Below, in pieces: positions 1-8,286 of a stretch of 34,887 nucleotides of DNA. Location: the IMG/VR virus record IMGVR_UViG_3300042691_049967, positions 1 through 34,887 of that record; one strand, 5' to 3'. Under the pieces are notes generated by a model, which was not told the origin of the DNA, searched no databases, and saw only the letters and a list, made by a program, of their open reading frames with translations. Within the stretch, counting starts at the first letter, position 1. The number at the start of each line of letters is the position of its first letter. The DNA is from a virus. The translations under genes were made by a program, and so were the position numbers.

Positions 1-346
1 ACCAAACACAGCTCCACTTAAAATCACTGATGGTCTGGTTTCGGAGATATGGAATGACTTTTTCGCCCCAGCCATCTGAGTACCAAATTTGAGAAATCAA
101 ACCCGTGCGAGACATGAGGGCTTCCTTGGAACACCCAGCAGTGTCCTGTGTTCTTTCCTCTAATGGCAATGCATACAGATTCTCAAGAACCTCATGAACA
201 AAATTCCCCATAAGGGTTTCCTGTGTTGGTGGTTCAGCAATCCTGTCAATTCTTGAAAGCTTGAACTTGAGCGGACACTGGCGATACGTGCCGATTGATG
301 ATGGGGATAAATATTCTGGCAACTTCCCAATATTGTCTTCTGACAC
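1..346 (-). CDS. RecB/Cas4-like PD-(D/E)XK nuclease, N-terminal part (cut by window edge)
   Basis: About 115 residues are visible, reading leftwards off the window from a GTG at 346 that directly follows the TAG stop of the RAD52-like gene. Near the N-terminus is L-S-P-S-S-I-G-T-Y-R-Q-C-P-L-K-F, followed by G-N-F-V-H-E-V-L-E. This is the typical opening of RecB-family/Cas4-like nucleases: a Ser-x-Ser-x-(I/L)-x-x-(Y/F)-x-x-C-P helix, then a G-x-x-(V/F)-H-x-x-(L/F)-E helix. In that family these parts precede the catalytic D-E-K core, which would lie outside the window, so activity cannot be judged. The gene sits end to end with an annealing protein, which suggests a phage recombination or DNA-end-processing pair. 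The GTG start is the least certain part; no strong ribosome binding site is visible, so coupling to the upstream gene is likely. Confidence 0.75.
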   Translation of the reverse strand, partial: MSEDNIGKLPEYLSPSSIGTYRQCPLKFKLSRIDRIAEPPTQETLMGNFVHEVLENLYALPLEERTQDTAGCSKEALMSRTGLISQIWYSDGWGEKVIPYLRNQTISDFKWSCVW

Positions 347-1003
347 CTACTTCACCGATTCTGCACTGAATGCAATTGCAACTGCTGATTCATGAAGGAA
401 TGTGGCTTCAGGAAGTGAAACGGTTTCACGTGTTGGAACTGGTGATGAATTAGAAAACTCATTCCAAGCATCACGCAGCTTTGCTTTCTGTTCTTTAGTG
501 AAAGACTTGCTAATCCCAATAAAGTTATCCCAAGCCTGTGCGACCACGTCATTTACCGCGTCTGCCAATTCCTCTAATTCCATTACTTGCTCAATCTCGA
601 TTGCATCTTCGCTTCGAGCAAGATACAAGCCAACACCAAGCGTTTGTGCAGCTTTCTTGAGTGCATCAGAAATCGCGCCTTTGAACTCGTCCCCAAGGTC
701 AACAATCTGTCCCTGCTTGGTACGCTTAATCTTCTGGCCACCAAAACCATCACGCGACACGAACTGTGAAGCATCGTCTCCGTACCAATCAATACGCACA
801 TGAGCGACAACAAAGTCTGGGTCAATCGCATCACGCTCGCAACGAACAATAGTGAATGACCACTTGTCAACACCGAGAACCCTGTTGAGTCGATTGATTA
901 CTTCGCTGACTGGGATATAGACAAGACTTGCCCCACCCTTATTGAGGGTCCGCTGCATTTCATTTGGAAATGGTTCTGAAAGATTTTGGTAAATAGCGCT
1001 CAT
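347..1003 (-). CDS. RAD52-like single-strand annealing protein
   Basis: This 218-aa protein resembles the Rad52/Rad22 family of phage annealing proteins, which coat single-stranded DNA and pair complementary strands during recombination. The supporting features are an N-terminal helix-strand segment, E-V-I-N-R-L-N-R-V-L-G-V-D-K-W-S-F (residues 34-50), a beta-rich centre, and the helix G-D-E-F-K-G-A-I-S-D-A-L-K-K-A-A (104-119) followed by L-G-V-G-L-Y-L. The last block is the usual Rad52 signature, where basic residues contact DNA. The C-terminal 80 residues are variable, as is normal. The ATG at 1003 overlaps the previous stop as ATGA, and an AGGAG ribosome site lies a few bases upstream, so the start is well supported. 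The RecB-like nuclease follows immediately, matching the nuclease plus annealing protein arrangement of many phages. Confidence 0.8.
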   Translation of the reverse strand: MSAIYQNLSEPFPNEMQRTLNKGGASLVYIPVSEVINRLNRVLGVDKWSFTIVRCERDAIDPDFVVAHVRIDWYGDDASQFVSRDGFGGQKIKRTKQGQIVDLGDEFKGAISDALKKAAQTLGVGLYLARSEDAIEIEQVMELEELADAVNDVVAQAWDNFIGISKSFTKEQKAKLRDAWNEFSNSSPVPTRETVSLPEATFLHESAVAIAFSAESVK

Positions 1004-1506
1004 TTTGCTCTCCTAACGATGATACTTGGTTCTGATTCTGTTACTTCACAAAAGTTATCTGCAGAAATGCCGATTTTTGAAAGTTCTTTAACTCTCCAGT
1101 AGGAAACAGCTGCATAATCAAGAAGCTTCGTGACCATGTCCTGTGTGGTCATGACCACCTCTCCAGTTTCCATGTCAATTGCCATGTCGTTCAGACGTGA
1201 TGCGACATTTTTTGCAAGACCATCATGGTCCCATTTCTTGCGGTCTGACCCAGCACGCTTTTCAACTTTCGTCCCATCGGAAAGAGTTACTTCTGGAATC
1301 TGACCAAGAGAGTCAACTGCCATCTTTGAAATATATTCATAGGCAGCAGAAATATCACCTTTAATTAAGTGAAAGTCTGAAATTGCCTCACACACTGTTT
1401 GTGCGTCAGCGCCAGAAAAGTTATCTCTGAAAGCTTGCTCAAGCTCCATGATTGACTTGCGCATTGCCAGAACTGAATCGTCCCATGCCTGATTACCAGT
1501 ACTCAT
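1000..1506 (-). CDS. Hypothetical protein in recombination cluster
   Basis: The 168-aa product is not one I recognise by family. It is mixed helical and charged, with no signal peptide or membrane segment. A central basic stretch reads K-V-E-K-R-A-G-S-D-R-K-K-W-D-H-D (81-96), followed by a helix and a turn with an acidic D-M-E-T-G-E-V-V motif (about 110-118). The start is supported by a good GGAGGGAT site next to ATG 1506. It overlaps the RAD52-like gene by four bases (ATGA), so the two are probably translated together. A DNA-binding accessory protein for recombination would fit the position, but that is inference from context only. Confidence 0.65.
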   Translation of the reverse strand: MSTGNQAWDDSVLAMRKSIMELEQAFRDNFSGADAQTVCEAISDFHLIKGDISAAYEYISKMAVDSLGQIPEVTLSDGTKVEKRAGSDRKKWDHDGLAKNVASRLNDMAIDMETGEVVMTTQDMVTKLLDYAAVSYWRVKELSKIGISADNFCEVTESEPSIIVRRAK

Positions 1507-1536
1507 ATCCCTCCAATTAGTTAGTAATGCTTAGTT

Positions 1537-2841
1537 TTAAATGATTATAGCCATTGGTTTTCTTTGAGGCAACCCCAAACCAGCCAAATATGTAAAAGCC
1601 CCTACAGCAGAGTCAACTTGGTCGTCATGGTCACCAGCTTCAGGGAATGATGAGAATTCATCAAGCCAATCTGTAAGCCAAGCATTTCTAACAACACGCA
1701 CATTCCCATTAGCTACTGCGGCTGAAAATGGTCTCGCACGGGTCAATTTATCTCCAGTTGAACGAATTCCCACAAAGTCATAACCAGGAACAACATATCT
1801 TGCGTACTGGTCAACAAGCGCTTTACCCGAAGAACCAGGTTCTTGCTCCATTCGAATTGAAACAGTATGGCCATCTTCGTAGGCTGTTTGAGCAATTAGC
1901 TGTTCAACCTTCTCATTCTTCACACGGGCTCTCTTGACATCAAGCACATAAGCTATTCCTTGGTCAAAAAGCATTAGGGTCCCAACTGTATAGTCGGGAT
2001 TTGGGTTTGAATAACTTGGCTCCGTTGCCGCCAGGTCCCAGAATCTCACGGCCCGAGCAGATGAACTGACCTGCGGAACTTCTGATTGGTCAATAATCAC
2101 AAAACTGGTTCTATCAAAAATTGTCCCAAGAGAAGTGGCCCACCAGTCACCCATTTCAAGACGTCGACGCTCAATTGGGTCAAGCGCGGAAAGAGCTTGG
2201 CGGTATGATTCAGCATCAATACCAGGGTTGTCAGTAAGCATGGATGGAACAAAAATCCTGTCCGTCTCAGGGCCTTCAACAATAAACCGCTGCCTCACCC
2301 AGTTGGGGGCCGGGTTTGATGCAGAGCGCATTCTTAGTGGAACCTTTGAAAGCTCACCCGTTGATGGCCGACGCAAACGGGAGAAGAGGTACCTATAGTC
2401 GCTTTCGCGTATTTCCGTAACCTCGTCCATGCCGATGAACTGGAATTCAGAACCCTTGTAACGAAGATAGTCGTTTGTGTTATTTAGGTATCCAAATGAA
2501 ATTCTGGCGCCAGAAGGGAATGTAGCGATAAAACTATTTGCGTTCCAATGGACATCATCGTAAAGAGTTATCCAAGAACGAAATCGGTCCATCAAAGCAC
2601 CAGGCAGAGCGAGGTCGGCGTATGTGCGGCGGAAAAGAATTGCCGAATAACCAGGCACATCAACGTACTGCAATGCAGACATGAGTAACGCTGATGACTT
2701 CCCACCACCAGCAGCGCCACCGAACAACCCCTCAAGTGCGTAGCTTCGTAAAAATACCTTCTGAGTCAAAGAGGGCTCTTCAGGGCAGAAGAGTGGAGTC
2801 TTTGGCTCAAGATAGGCGAGTACTTTATTCCAATCGGTCAT
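1537..2841 (-). CDS. terL: Terminase large subunit (TerL), ATPase-nuclease
   Basis: This is the DNA-packaging motor that cuts concatemers and drives DNA into the prohead. Counting from the upstream ATG at 2847 (436 aa), Walker A is G-G-A-A-G-G-G-K-S-S (43-52) and Walker B is F-Q-F-I-G-M-D-E (135-142). The RNase H-like nuclease half has F-W-D-L-A-A-T-E-P with Asp271, M-E-Q-E-P-G-S-S-G with Glu334, and D-H-D-D-Q-V-D-S with acidic residues near 406-409. Length and domain order are normal. I chose ATG 2841 because an AGGA site (2847-2850) lies five bases upstream of it; the ATG at 2847 overlaps that site. A stop is 30 bases from the next gene, so the cluster may be one transcript. TerL is unusual here in being on the opposite strand from the portal; the small terminase was not seen. 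Confidence 0.95.
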   Translation of the reverse strand: MTDWNKVLAYLEPKTPLFCPEEPSLTQKVFLRSYALEGLFGGAAGGGKSSALLMSALQYVDVPGYSAILFRRTYADLALPGALMDRFRSWITLYDDVHWNANSFIATFPSGARISFGYLNNTNDYLRYKGSEFQFIGMDEVTEIRESDYRYLFSRLRRPSTGELSKVPLRMRSASNPAPNWVRQRFIVEGPETDRIFVPSMLTDNPGIDAESYRQALSALDPIERRRLEMGDWWATSLGTIFDRTSFVIIDQSEVPQVSSSARAVRFWDLAATEPSYSNPNPDYTVGTLMLFDQGIAYVLDVKRARVKNEKVEQLIAQTAYEDGHTVSIRMEQEPGSSGKALVDQYARYVVPGYDFVGIRSTGDKLTRARPFSAAVANGNVRVVRNAWLTDWLDEFSSFPEAGDHDDQVDSAVGAFTYLAGLGLPQRKPMAIII

Positions 2842-2909
2842 CGTCATCCTGGCTTAATAAATTTCGTACTAGTATTTAATCACATGCAATCCACAACAAT
2901 GGCGGCAGT
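2842..2909. promoter_or_regulatory. Divergent intergenic region, probable promoters in both directions
   Basis: This AT-rich gap separates the minus-strand recombination/packaging genes from the plus-strand structural genes, so at least one promoter per direction would be expected in or near it. It includes TACTAGTA, an 8-base palindrome, flanked by AT-rich sequence, which could be a regulator site. No good -35/-10 pair could be identified by eye, so the assignment rests on gene orientation. Confidence 0.3.
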
Positions 2910-3077
2910 ATGAAAAAAGTAAAACAATGGTTTACAAGACCCAGAACTGCCAATCTCCTTATGACGTCATTTATAATTATGACTACTACTGGCGCATTTT
3001 TATTTAACCCCGCACTCGGATTTGTCGTTGCAGGGCTGACATGTGGTGCTCTTGGGCTATTACTAGGAATGGATTGA
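2910..3077 (+). CDS. Small two-helix membrane protein (55 aa)
   Basis: A 55-codon reading frame begins at ATG 2910 and ends at TGA 3077, nine bases before the portal gene. The product starts with a basic M-K-K-V-K-Q-W-F-T-R-P-R segment, then has two hydrophobic stretches (about residues 16-32 and 35-53) separated by a short N-P turn. That topology, with positive residues before helix one and both ends probably cytoplasmic, is common in small phage membrane proteins next to packaging genes. Some such proteins are holins, but there is no endolysin nearby, so I do not assign that role. The ribosome site (GGCGG) is weak. Coding is supported by the hydrophobic pattern and by filling the gap exactly. 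Confidence 0.55.
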   Translation: MKKVKQWFTRPRTANLLMTSFIIMTTTGAFLFNPALGFVVAGLTCGALGLLLGMD

Positions 3078-3086
3078 TAGCGAAAC

Positions 3087-5375
3087 ATGGCGTGGAACTC
3101 CCCAACGAATAAGTCTCTCTCTGGAACTCAAGGTAAGTCAATACTGACACCTGGGGCACCAGTTGCTTTTAATGTCAGCAATGCTGGCAAACCATATCGT
3201 GACTCATGGGATATTGAGCGCGCATACAGAGAAGGAATGGCCAAGGTAACTTGGGTAAACAGATGCATTGATGCAATTGCTGGAAACCAAGCACGTCTGC
3301 CTGCAATGTTGAGAAAAGATAATTCTCCAGATGGCAAGATTATTACCGATAATAAAGACAACAAGATTCTTGATTTACTTAATACCAAATCAAACATGGG
3401 TGAGAACTCATTTGTTTTTAGATACCGTCTCTCTTCGCAATTATTGATGTCAACTCGTGGTGCCTTCATTGAGAAGGTAAGAGGAAAAGATGGAAGCATC
3501 ATCGCTTTACAACTTCTTCCACCTCAGTACACAGCTCCAATACCTCATCCTCGTAAATTTGTTTCTGGATTTGAAGTTGACATGCGAAATGGGACAAAAA
3601 TAGTAGTTCCACCAGAAGATGTTATCTGGATTCGCAAGCCGCATCCGCTTGACCCATATCTGTCATTAACACCACTTGAGTCTGCGGGTATCGCTGTAGA
3701 AATTGAGAATCTTTCTAAGATTTACAACCGCAACTTCTTGTTGAATGACGGTCGTCCGGGTGGACTCCTTGTTGTCCGCGGTGAAATAGATGACGATGAT
3801 AAAGATGAATTAAGAAGTAGATTCAGAGGAAATATAAACAGAGCTGGAGCTGTAACTGTAGTTTCTTCAGACGAAGGTGTTGATTATGTTGACACTGGTT
3901 CAAATCCTCGAGATGCAAATTACATTCAAATGCGACAAATTACAAAAGAAGAAATTCTTGCTTCTTTTGGTGTTCCAGAATCCGTTATAGGAAATGCAGC
4001 TGGAAGAACATTTAGCAATGCGGCTGAAGAACATCGTGTTTTCTGGAACGAAACGATGCTCCCACACATGGAACTTATCGGTCGCGGCTTAGATGAGCTT
4101 GATGACGAGTACTATGTTGATTTTGATACTTCAGAAGTTCCAATTCTCATTCTTTACAAACAGGAACGAGAGCGCTATTTGCTTGATGAATTCCAAAACG
4201 GTTTAATCAGTGGCAATGAGTACAGAGCTCAAACTGGCAGAAAAAAAGTTGACTCAGACTTGATGCAAGCGATGTTGGCTAATCCAAACCTTACGCCAAT
4301 TGGTTATACCGACAGAAAGTTTGACTCGCAGGAACAGGCTCAGCAACAACAGGCCGCTGCCATGGCTGCTCAGGGTCAAGCCCCAGGTGTTCCAGGGGCT
4401 CCAGCAGCTGGCGCTCCAATGCCTGAGGGTCAACAGGTACCAGAAGCTGGTCAGCAACAATTACCAGAGATACCAGCGCAAATGGTTGACTTTACAGAAA
4501 AACCACAGACTATGTCTGAAGCGCTAGTAGCTGAACAGATATCTCAATCCACTGGTCCAGCAACACAGTCCTCACCAAGTGCCCTATCTGCATTTGATGA
4601 ATCAATGAGTTTTAAATCTGAAAACAAACAGATTCAAGAATGGGACGAAAAAGCAGAACAAAACAGCAAGCGATGGATTGAGATTTTGGATAGAAATCTT
4701 GAAAGACTTTTTGAAAGACAACAGCGAGTTGTTCTTGAAAAAGCTCTTGGGGCAAAATCCAAGAGGGCAATTAATGCTGGAAGTCTTGAAATTGAATCAA
4801 TCTTTGATATTGATGTCTGGAATAAGCAGGTAGAGGAAGACCTTAGACCTCTTGTGTCTGGAATAACGGCAGATGCTGGTTCTCTCATTTCTGAAACTAC
4901 CTCCATGCCAATTGATATGGAAGAAGATGAGGTGAAAGAATATATTGACGCTCAAGTTTCGCGTATGCAAAAAGTGAATGACACCACAAAAGAAGAACTA
5001 GCTTCAGCAATATTGGTAGCACTTGCCCTAGCAAATGATGAAGACAGGGTTGGAATGCTTAAAGCTGCTATTAGTGCGATTTTTATTAATTTGCTTAGCA
5101 AGAGAAAGCGCACAATAGCTGAGCATGAAGCCCAAACTGCATACAATGCTGGCGTCTACTTCGGTTCTAAACAAATCGGCGCATCATCAAAGACCTGGAT
5201 TTCGTCCAAAGATGCGAAAGTTCGTTCAGAGCACCGCCTGCTTGACGGCAAATCAGTAGCTGTTGGTTCGGTGTTTGACGTAAACGGAGTGGAAATAAGA
5301 TTTCCAGGAGACCCACTTTCTCCACCACAAATGACAATAAATTGCCGATGCAGACTCGGCTTCAATATTGACTAA
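3087..5375 (+). CDS. Portal protein fused to Mu gpF-like head morphogenesis domain
   Basis: The 762-aa protein has two parts. Residues about 30-410 match HK97-type portal proteins, which form the twelve-part ring through which DNA enters the head. Signs are W-V-N-R-C-I-D-A-I-A (56-65), the L-L-P-P segment near 144, and K-E-E-I-L-A-S-F-G-V-P-E-S-V-I-G (287-302) followed by F-S-N-A-A-E-E-H. A Gln/Pro/Ala-rich flexible linker spans about 414-465. The C-terminal part (about 510-762) is Mu gpF-like: a long helical region, R-T-I-A-E-H-E-A-Q-T (675-684), H716, P-G-D-P (740-743) and the family-typical N-C-R-C-R (752-756). MuF proteins are minor head proteins that enter the prohead. Portal-MuF fusions occur in other phages. 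The frame is unbroken, and the ATG at 3087 lacks a clear ribosome site. Confidence 0.9.
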   Translation: MAWNSPTNKSLSGTQGKSILTPGAPVAFNVSNAGKPYRDSWDIERAYREGMAKVTWVNRCIDAIAGNQARLPAMLRKDNSPDGKIITDNKDNKILDLLNTKSNMGENSFVFRYRLSSQLLMSTRGAFIEKVRGKDGSIIALQLLPPQYTAPIPHPRKFVSGFEVDMRNGTKIVVPPEDVIWIRKPHPLDPYLSLTPLESAGIAVEIENLSKIYNRNFLLNDGRPGGLLVVRGEIDDDDKDELRSRFRGNINRAGAVTVVSSDEGVDYVDTGSNPRDANYIQMRQITKEEILASFGVPESVIGNAAGRTFSNAAEEHRVFWNETMLPHMELIGRGLDELDDEYYVDFDTSEVPILILYKQERERYLLDEFQNGLISGNEYRAQTGRKKVDSDLMQAMLANPNLTPIGYTDRKFDSQEQAQQQQAAAMAAQGQAPGVPGAPAAGAPMPEGQQVPEAGQQQLPEIPAQMVDFTEKPQTMSEALVAEQISQSTGPATQSSPSALSAFDESMSFKSENKQIQEWDEKAEQNSKRWIEILDRNLERLFERQQRVVLEKALGAKSKRAINAGSLEIESIFDIDVWNKQVEEDLRPLVSGITADAGSLISETTSMPIDMEEDEVKEYIDAQVSRMQKVNDTTKEELASAILVALALANDEDRVGMLKAAISAIFINLLSKRKRTIAEHEAQTAYNAGVYFGSKQIGASSKTWISSKDAKVRSEHRLLDGKSVAVGSVFDVNGVEIRFPGDPLSPPQMTINCRCRLGFNID

Positions 5376-5407
5376 GACTTTACTAAAACAAAACCAAACG
5401 TAACTCA

Positions 5408-5436
5408 TTGTTGCGCCACAAATAGCTATTTACAGT
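5408..5436 (+). promoter_or_regulatory. Candidate promoter before the protease gene
   Basis: The 98-base gap between the portal and protease genes (5376-5473) contains TTGTTG (5408-5413) and TACAGT (5431-5436), separated by 17 bases. This is a plausible but imperfect sigma-70/sigma-A-like pair. A TCTCGAGA palindrome (5454-5461) and a GAGAAAG ribosome-site candidate lie just before ATG 5474. In an AT-rich gap such a match can arise by chance. Confidence 0.25.
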
Positions 5437-5473
5437 TTATTATTGAAACGTTCTCTCGAGAAAGTCTTTAAAC

Positions 5474-7894
5474 ATGAGCAATATTGCCCAAAACTTTACT
5501 GAAACTCAGTACAAAGCAATGCCTGGCCAAATTTCAACAGATGAGCTTCAGGGCATTGTTGAGTGTTTTGTCGCCGCAATCGGGAACAAGGACAGCGTAG
5601 GAGACATTTGTCTTCCGGGTGCATTTGATGCTTCTCTAAAAAGACGTAAGCCGCGCGTTGTGTGGGGCCACAACTGGAATGAACCAATTGGAAAAGTTCT
5701 TGATATTTACGAAGTGGGTCCAAAAGACCCAAGGCTTCCTGGGAAAATGAGAGCGAATAATGTAGGTGGATTATTTGCTCGTGTCCAATTTAATTTGAAG
5801 TCAGAGCGTGGGCGCGAAGCTTTCACAAACGTTTCATTTTTTGGTGAAGAACAAGAGTGGTCAATCGGCTATAAAACACTTGATGCAGTATTTGACAACA
5901 GCAGACAAGCAAACTTGCTGAAAGAAGTTGAACTTTATGAAGTTAGCCCAGTTCTTCATGGGGCAAACCAGCTAACTGCAACGATTTCAATTAAATCAGA
6001 TTCACAAGAAATGGAAACACCAGAATCATCTTTGGAAGCTGATGAAAAAGGCGAAAAGCTTAGAGACCCAAAGGGCGGTCTTACTGCAGCTGGTCGTGCG
6101 CATTTCAAGCGCACTGAGGGAGCAAACCTTAAGCCAGGCGTAAAAGGGCCTGCCGATACACCAACGAAAATGAGACGCAAAGGCTCGTTCCTGACGCGCT
6201 TCTTCACAAATCCACGTGGGCCGATGAAGGATGAAAAGGGGCGTCCAACACGTCTTGCTTTGTCAGCAGCGGCCTGGGGTGAACCTGTTCCACAGAACGC
6301 GGCAGATGCAGCAAAACTTGCAGCCAAAGGTCGTCGCATGCTTGAGAGATATCAAAACTCCAAGAAGAGCGATGATATGTCAGAAGTCGAAGAAAAAAAT
6401 TATGCAATTTATTCTTCAATGACAAATGAAGAAAATCCAATTACAGGAAAGATGGGCATGCTTGCTCGTCATCTTGGTCGTCACTTTGGTGGAAATGTAA
6501 CAGTACGTGAAGCTGACGAAAATATGGTTATTTTTGACATTGATAGAGATGGAAAACCAGAAACACTCCGTGCTGCATATCACAGCCCAGAACCAGAAAC
6601 ATTTATGTTTGGTGCGTCAGCTCCAGTTAGAGCACAAGTTGTATATGTGCCCATGAATGAAGCACAAACCGGAAGAACGATGATGAGACCTGGAATGGAA
6701 AGTGGCCACGGCCATTACGACGTGCCAAGGTCAGGAATGTCACAAAAGCCAGCTGGCGACTGCGGATGTGGTTGCAAAGGAGCTGGTTCATGCGAAATAG
6801 GAGCAGATATGAAATCTTGGTCAGACTACAAGAACGATACACCTGGCATACACATGTTTGTCAAAACGGTTGATATGGAAATGTTTGCAGCGGTTAACGA
6901 CATTGCAGACGACTACGGTTTTGATGTTGAGCTCCTTAACGATGGTTTTGTTATCCCAAATATTGACTGGCATGGCTCGGACGCACAGAACGAAGTAATA
7001 GGCGTTCTTGAAGGTGTTAGCGAAAAAGGTCTTGCTAGAGGTCTTGCTCGCGGTCTTAGAGGTACGGCACGCCGCGCTGGCCGCTCTTTGAGAGATGGTG
7101 ACGGCGACAATAAAATCACCAACCCGCGCACGGGAAGAGATGACATGCCAATTCCGCCAAAGCCGAAAATGATGCCTCCTCGAGAGATTCCAAAGGAAGT
7201 TCCAGAGAAACAGCCTCAAACTGTTCCAACTAGAACTCCGTCGCGACCAAGCACTCCTTCTCGTCCAGTTCCTTCAACCCCTTCCCGCCCAGCTCCAACA
7301 AGACCGCTTGTCCCAGCTGGTCGTGGAGTAAGTGGTCAAATGGGTAGCAGAAAGAATAGAGAAGCTCTTGGCCAGCACATTTTGCGCCAATTGCGTGAAT
7401 ACGAGTTTGATATTTCAGCACCATCAAAAGCTCCAAAACGAGCAATGGAGATGGCTCTTGATGAAATAGCCGAAAGAAACGCAATGACTAGGAAGCAACT
7501 TGACAAGATTCTCCGCAGATTAATTATGCAGGAACGCAGAGATGCCGTTCTTCGCCGTGCAGGAAGACTCAAATCAGCTGAGACACCGAACATTTATGTT
7601 TCAATCTCTGAGGTGAGCGACCTTGAGGTTAAGTCTGGTCTGCAGGTTGACTCAAAAGAAATTGACACCCTCCTCATTGACGCAGAACCAGAAATGATGT
7701 TTGCTGTTAAGTCTGCAGTTGATTCTATTGGTGAGTTTTACGGGTTTGAGTCTTATGCGACTGATGCTGGAATTCAAATAAAAGATGCTTCGTATCTCCC
7801 TGGTGATGCAATTGAAGCCATTGCAAATGCTTACATGAACGTGTCTGGAGAGTATGACCTTGTTGATTTTGAGTTGAATCGTCTTGCCAGATAA
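5474..7894 (+). CDS. HK97-type prohead protease fused to DUF6321-like and repeat domains
   Basis: Residues 1 to about 175 form an HK97-type prohead protease (peptidase family U35/S78), which matures head proteins inside the prohead. The expected catalytic residues are visible: His66 in V-V-W-G-H-N-W-N, Ser130 in E-W-S-I-G-Y, and Glu153 or Glu156 in E-V-E-L-Y-E-V-S-P-V-L. Residues about 196-295 look like the small family I recall as DUF6321 (G-L-T-A-A-G-R-A-H-F; R-R-K-G-S-F-L-T-R-F; A-A-W-G-E-P-V-P). Further on are a Cys cluster (430, 432, 434, 440), a repeat-like domain (about 459-516), an Arg-rich helix with a D-G-D-G-D-N-K acidic loop, a Pro/Ser/Arg linker, V-S-G-Q-M (619-623), a basic helical stretch and a second repeat copy (about 730-791). 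At 806 aa it is several times the usual length of these proteases (near 200 aa), so the extra parts may be scaffold, decoration or substrates. Confidence 0.88.
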   Translation: MSNIAQNFTETQYKAMPGQISTDELQGIVECFVAAIGNKDSVGDICLPGAFDASLKRRKPRVVWGHNWNEPIGKVLDIYEVGPKDPRLPGKMRANNVGGLFARVQFNLKSERGREAFTNVSFFGEEQEWSIGYKTLDAVFDNSRQANLLKEVELYEVSPVLHGANQLTATISIKSDSQEMETPESSLEADEKGEKLRDPKGGLTAAGRAHFKRTEGANLKPGVKGPADTPTKMRRKGSFLTRFFTNPRGPMKDEKGRPTRLALSAAAWGEPVPQNAADAAKLAAKGRRMLERYQNSKKSDDMSEVEEKNYAIYSSMTNEENPITGKMGMLARHLGRHFGGNVTVREADENMVIFDIDRDGKPETLRAAYHSPEPETFMFGASAPVRAQVVYVPMNEAQTGRTMMRPGMESGHGHYDVPRSGMSQKPAGDCGCGCKGAGSCEIGADMKSWSDYKNDTPGIHMFVKTVDMEMFAAVNDIADDYGFDVELLNDGFVIPNIDWHGSDAQNEVIGVLEGVSEKGLARGLARGLRGTARRAGRSLRDGDGDNKITNPRTGRDDMPIPPKPKMMPPREIPKEVPEKQPQTVPTRTPSRPSTPSRPVPSTPSRPAPTRPLVPAGRGVSGQMGSRKNREALGQHILRQLREYEFDISAPSKAPKRAMEMALDEIAERNAMTRKQLDKILRRLIMQERRDAVLRRAGRLKSAETPNIYVSISEVSDLEVKSGLQVDSKEIDTLLIDAEPEMMFAVKSAVDSIGEFYGFESYATDAGIQIKDASYLPGDAIEAIANAYMNVSGEYDLVDFELNRLAR

Positions 7895-7896
7895 AT

Positions 7897-8286
7897 ATGC
7901 GAGGAGATTACAAACAATCTGTTGACAACTCTTTGCAGTTGAAGATAAAAGCAGTTGATAGAAAAATTGCTGATGCTGCTTTATCTGGTGACTTCAAAAA
8001 AATTGAACTTCTGAACATAAAACTTGATTCACTAGAAGCTCAACTCAAAACGTCAGAACAGTTGACAGAAGAAGTTAAGTCTTCTCGCTTCACTCGCCCT
8101 AAAGCAAGTAACTTTCGCCAAAACAATCCTGTTATGGGTTATGCTAAACCTACAGAACAACGAAAGATTTCACATAAATATCACTGCATGGTGTCAGGCG
8201 AAAAACGCATGAACCCATGTGGTGGTTGCAGCAATCCAAAAGGTTGCTTGTCAAATTCAATGCAGTACAAGGAGCAGGACCAATGA
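7897..8286 (+). CDS. Small coiled-coil protein with C-terminal Cys cluster
   Basis: The 129-aa product starts two bases after the protease stop and has no clear ribosome site, so it is probably translated by coupling. Residues about 8-65 form a charged, heptad-like helix rich in Lys, Asp, Leu and Glu, likely a coiled coil. The C-terminus has four cysteines within H-C-M-V-S-G-E-K-R-M-N-P-C-G-G-C and S-N-P-K-G-C, a pattern that could bind zinc. Its stop TGA overlaps the ATG of the next gene. The family is unknown to me. Position between the protease and an acidic PepSY protein suggests a role in head assembly, which is inference. Confidence 0.65.
   Translation: MRGDYKQSVDNSLQLKIKAVDRKIADAALSGDFKKIELLNIKLDSLEAQLKTSEQLTEEVKSSRFTRPKASNFRQNNPVMGYAKPTEQRKISHKYHCMVSGEKRMNPCGGCSNPKGCLSNSMQYKEQDQ

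Noticed and set aside
402-803. 133-codon plus-strand frame opposite the RAD52-like gene
   Set aside because: The minus-strand frame has a clear Rad52 pattern, a strong ribosome site and tight spacing; this one has none.
8217-8282. Longer start for the PepSY-like protein
   Set aside because: It would overlap the preceding coding region by 70 bases. ATG 8283 has AAGGAG upstream and a four-base overlap, the usual phage junction.
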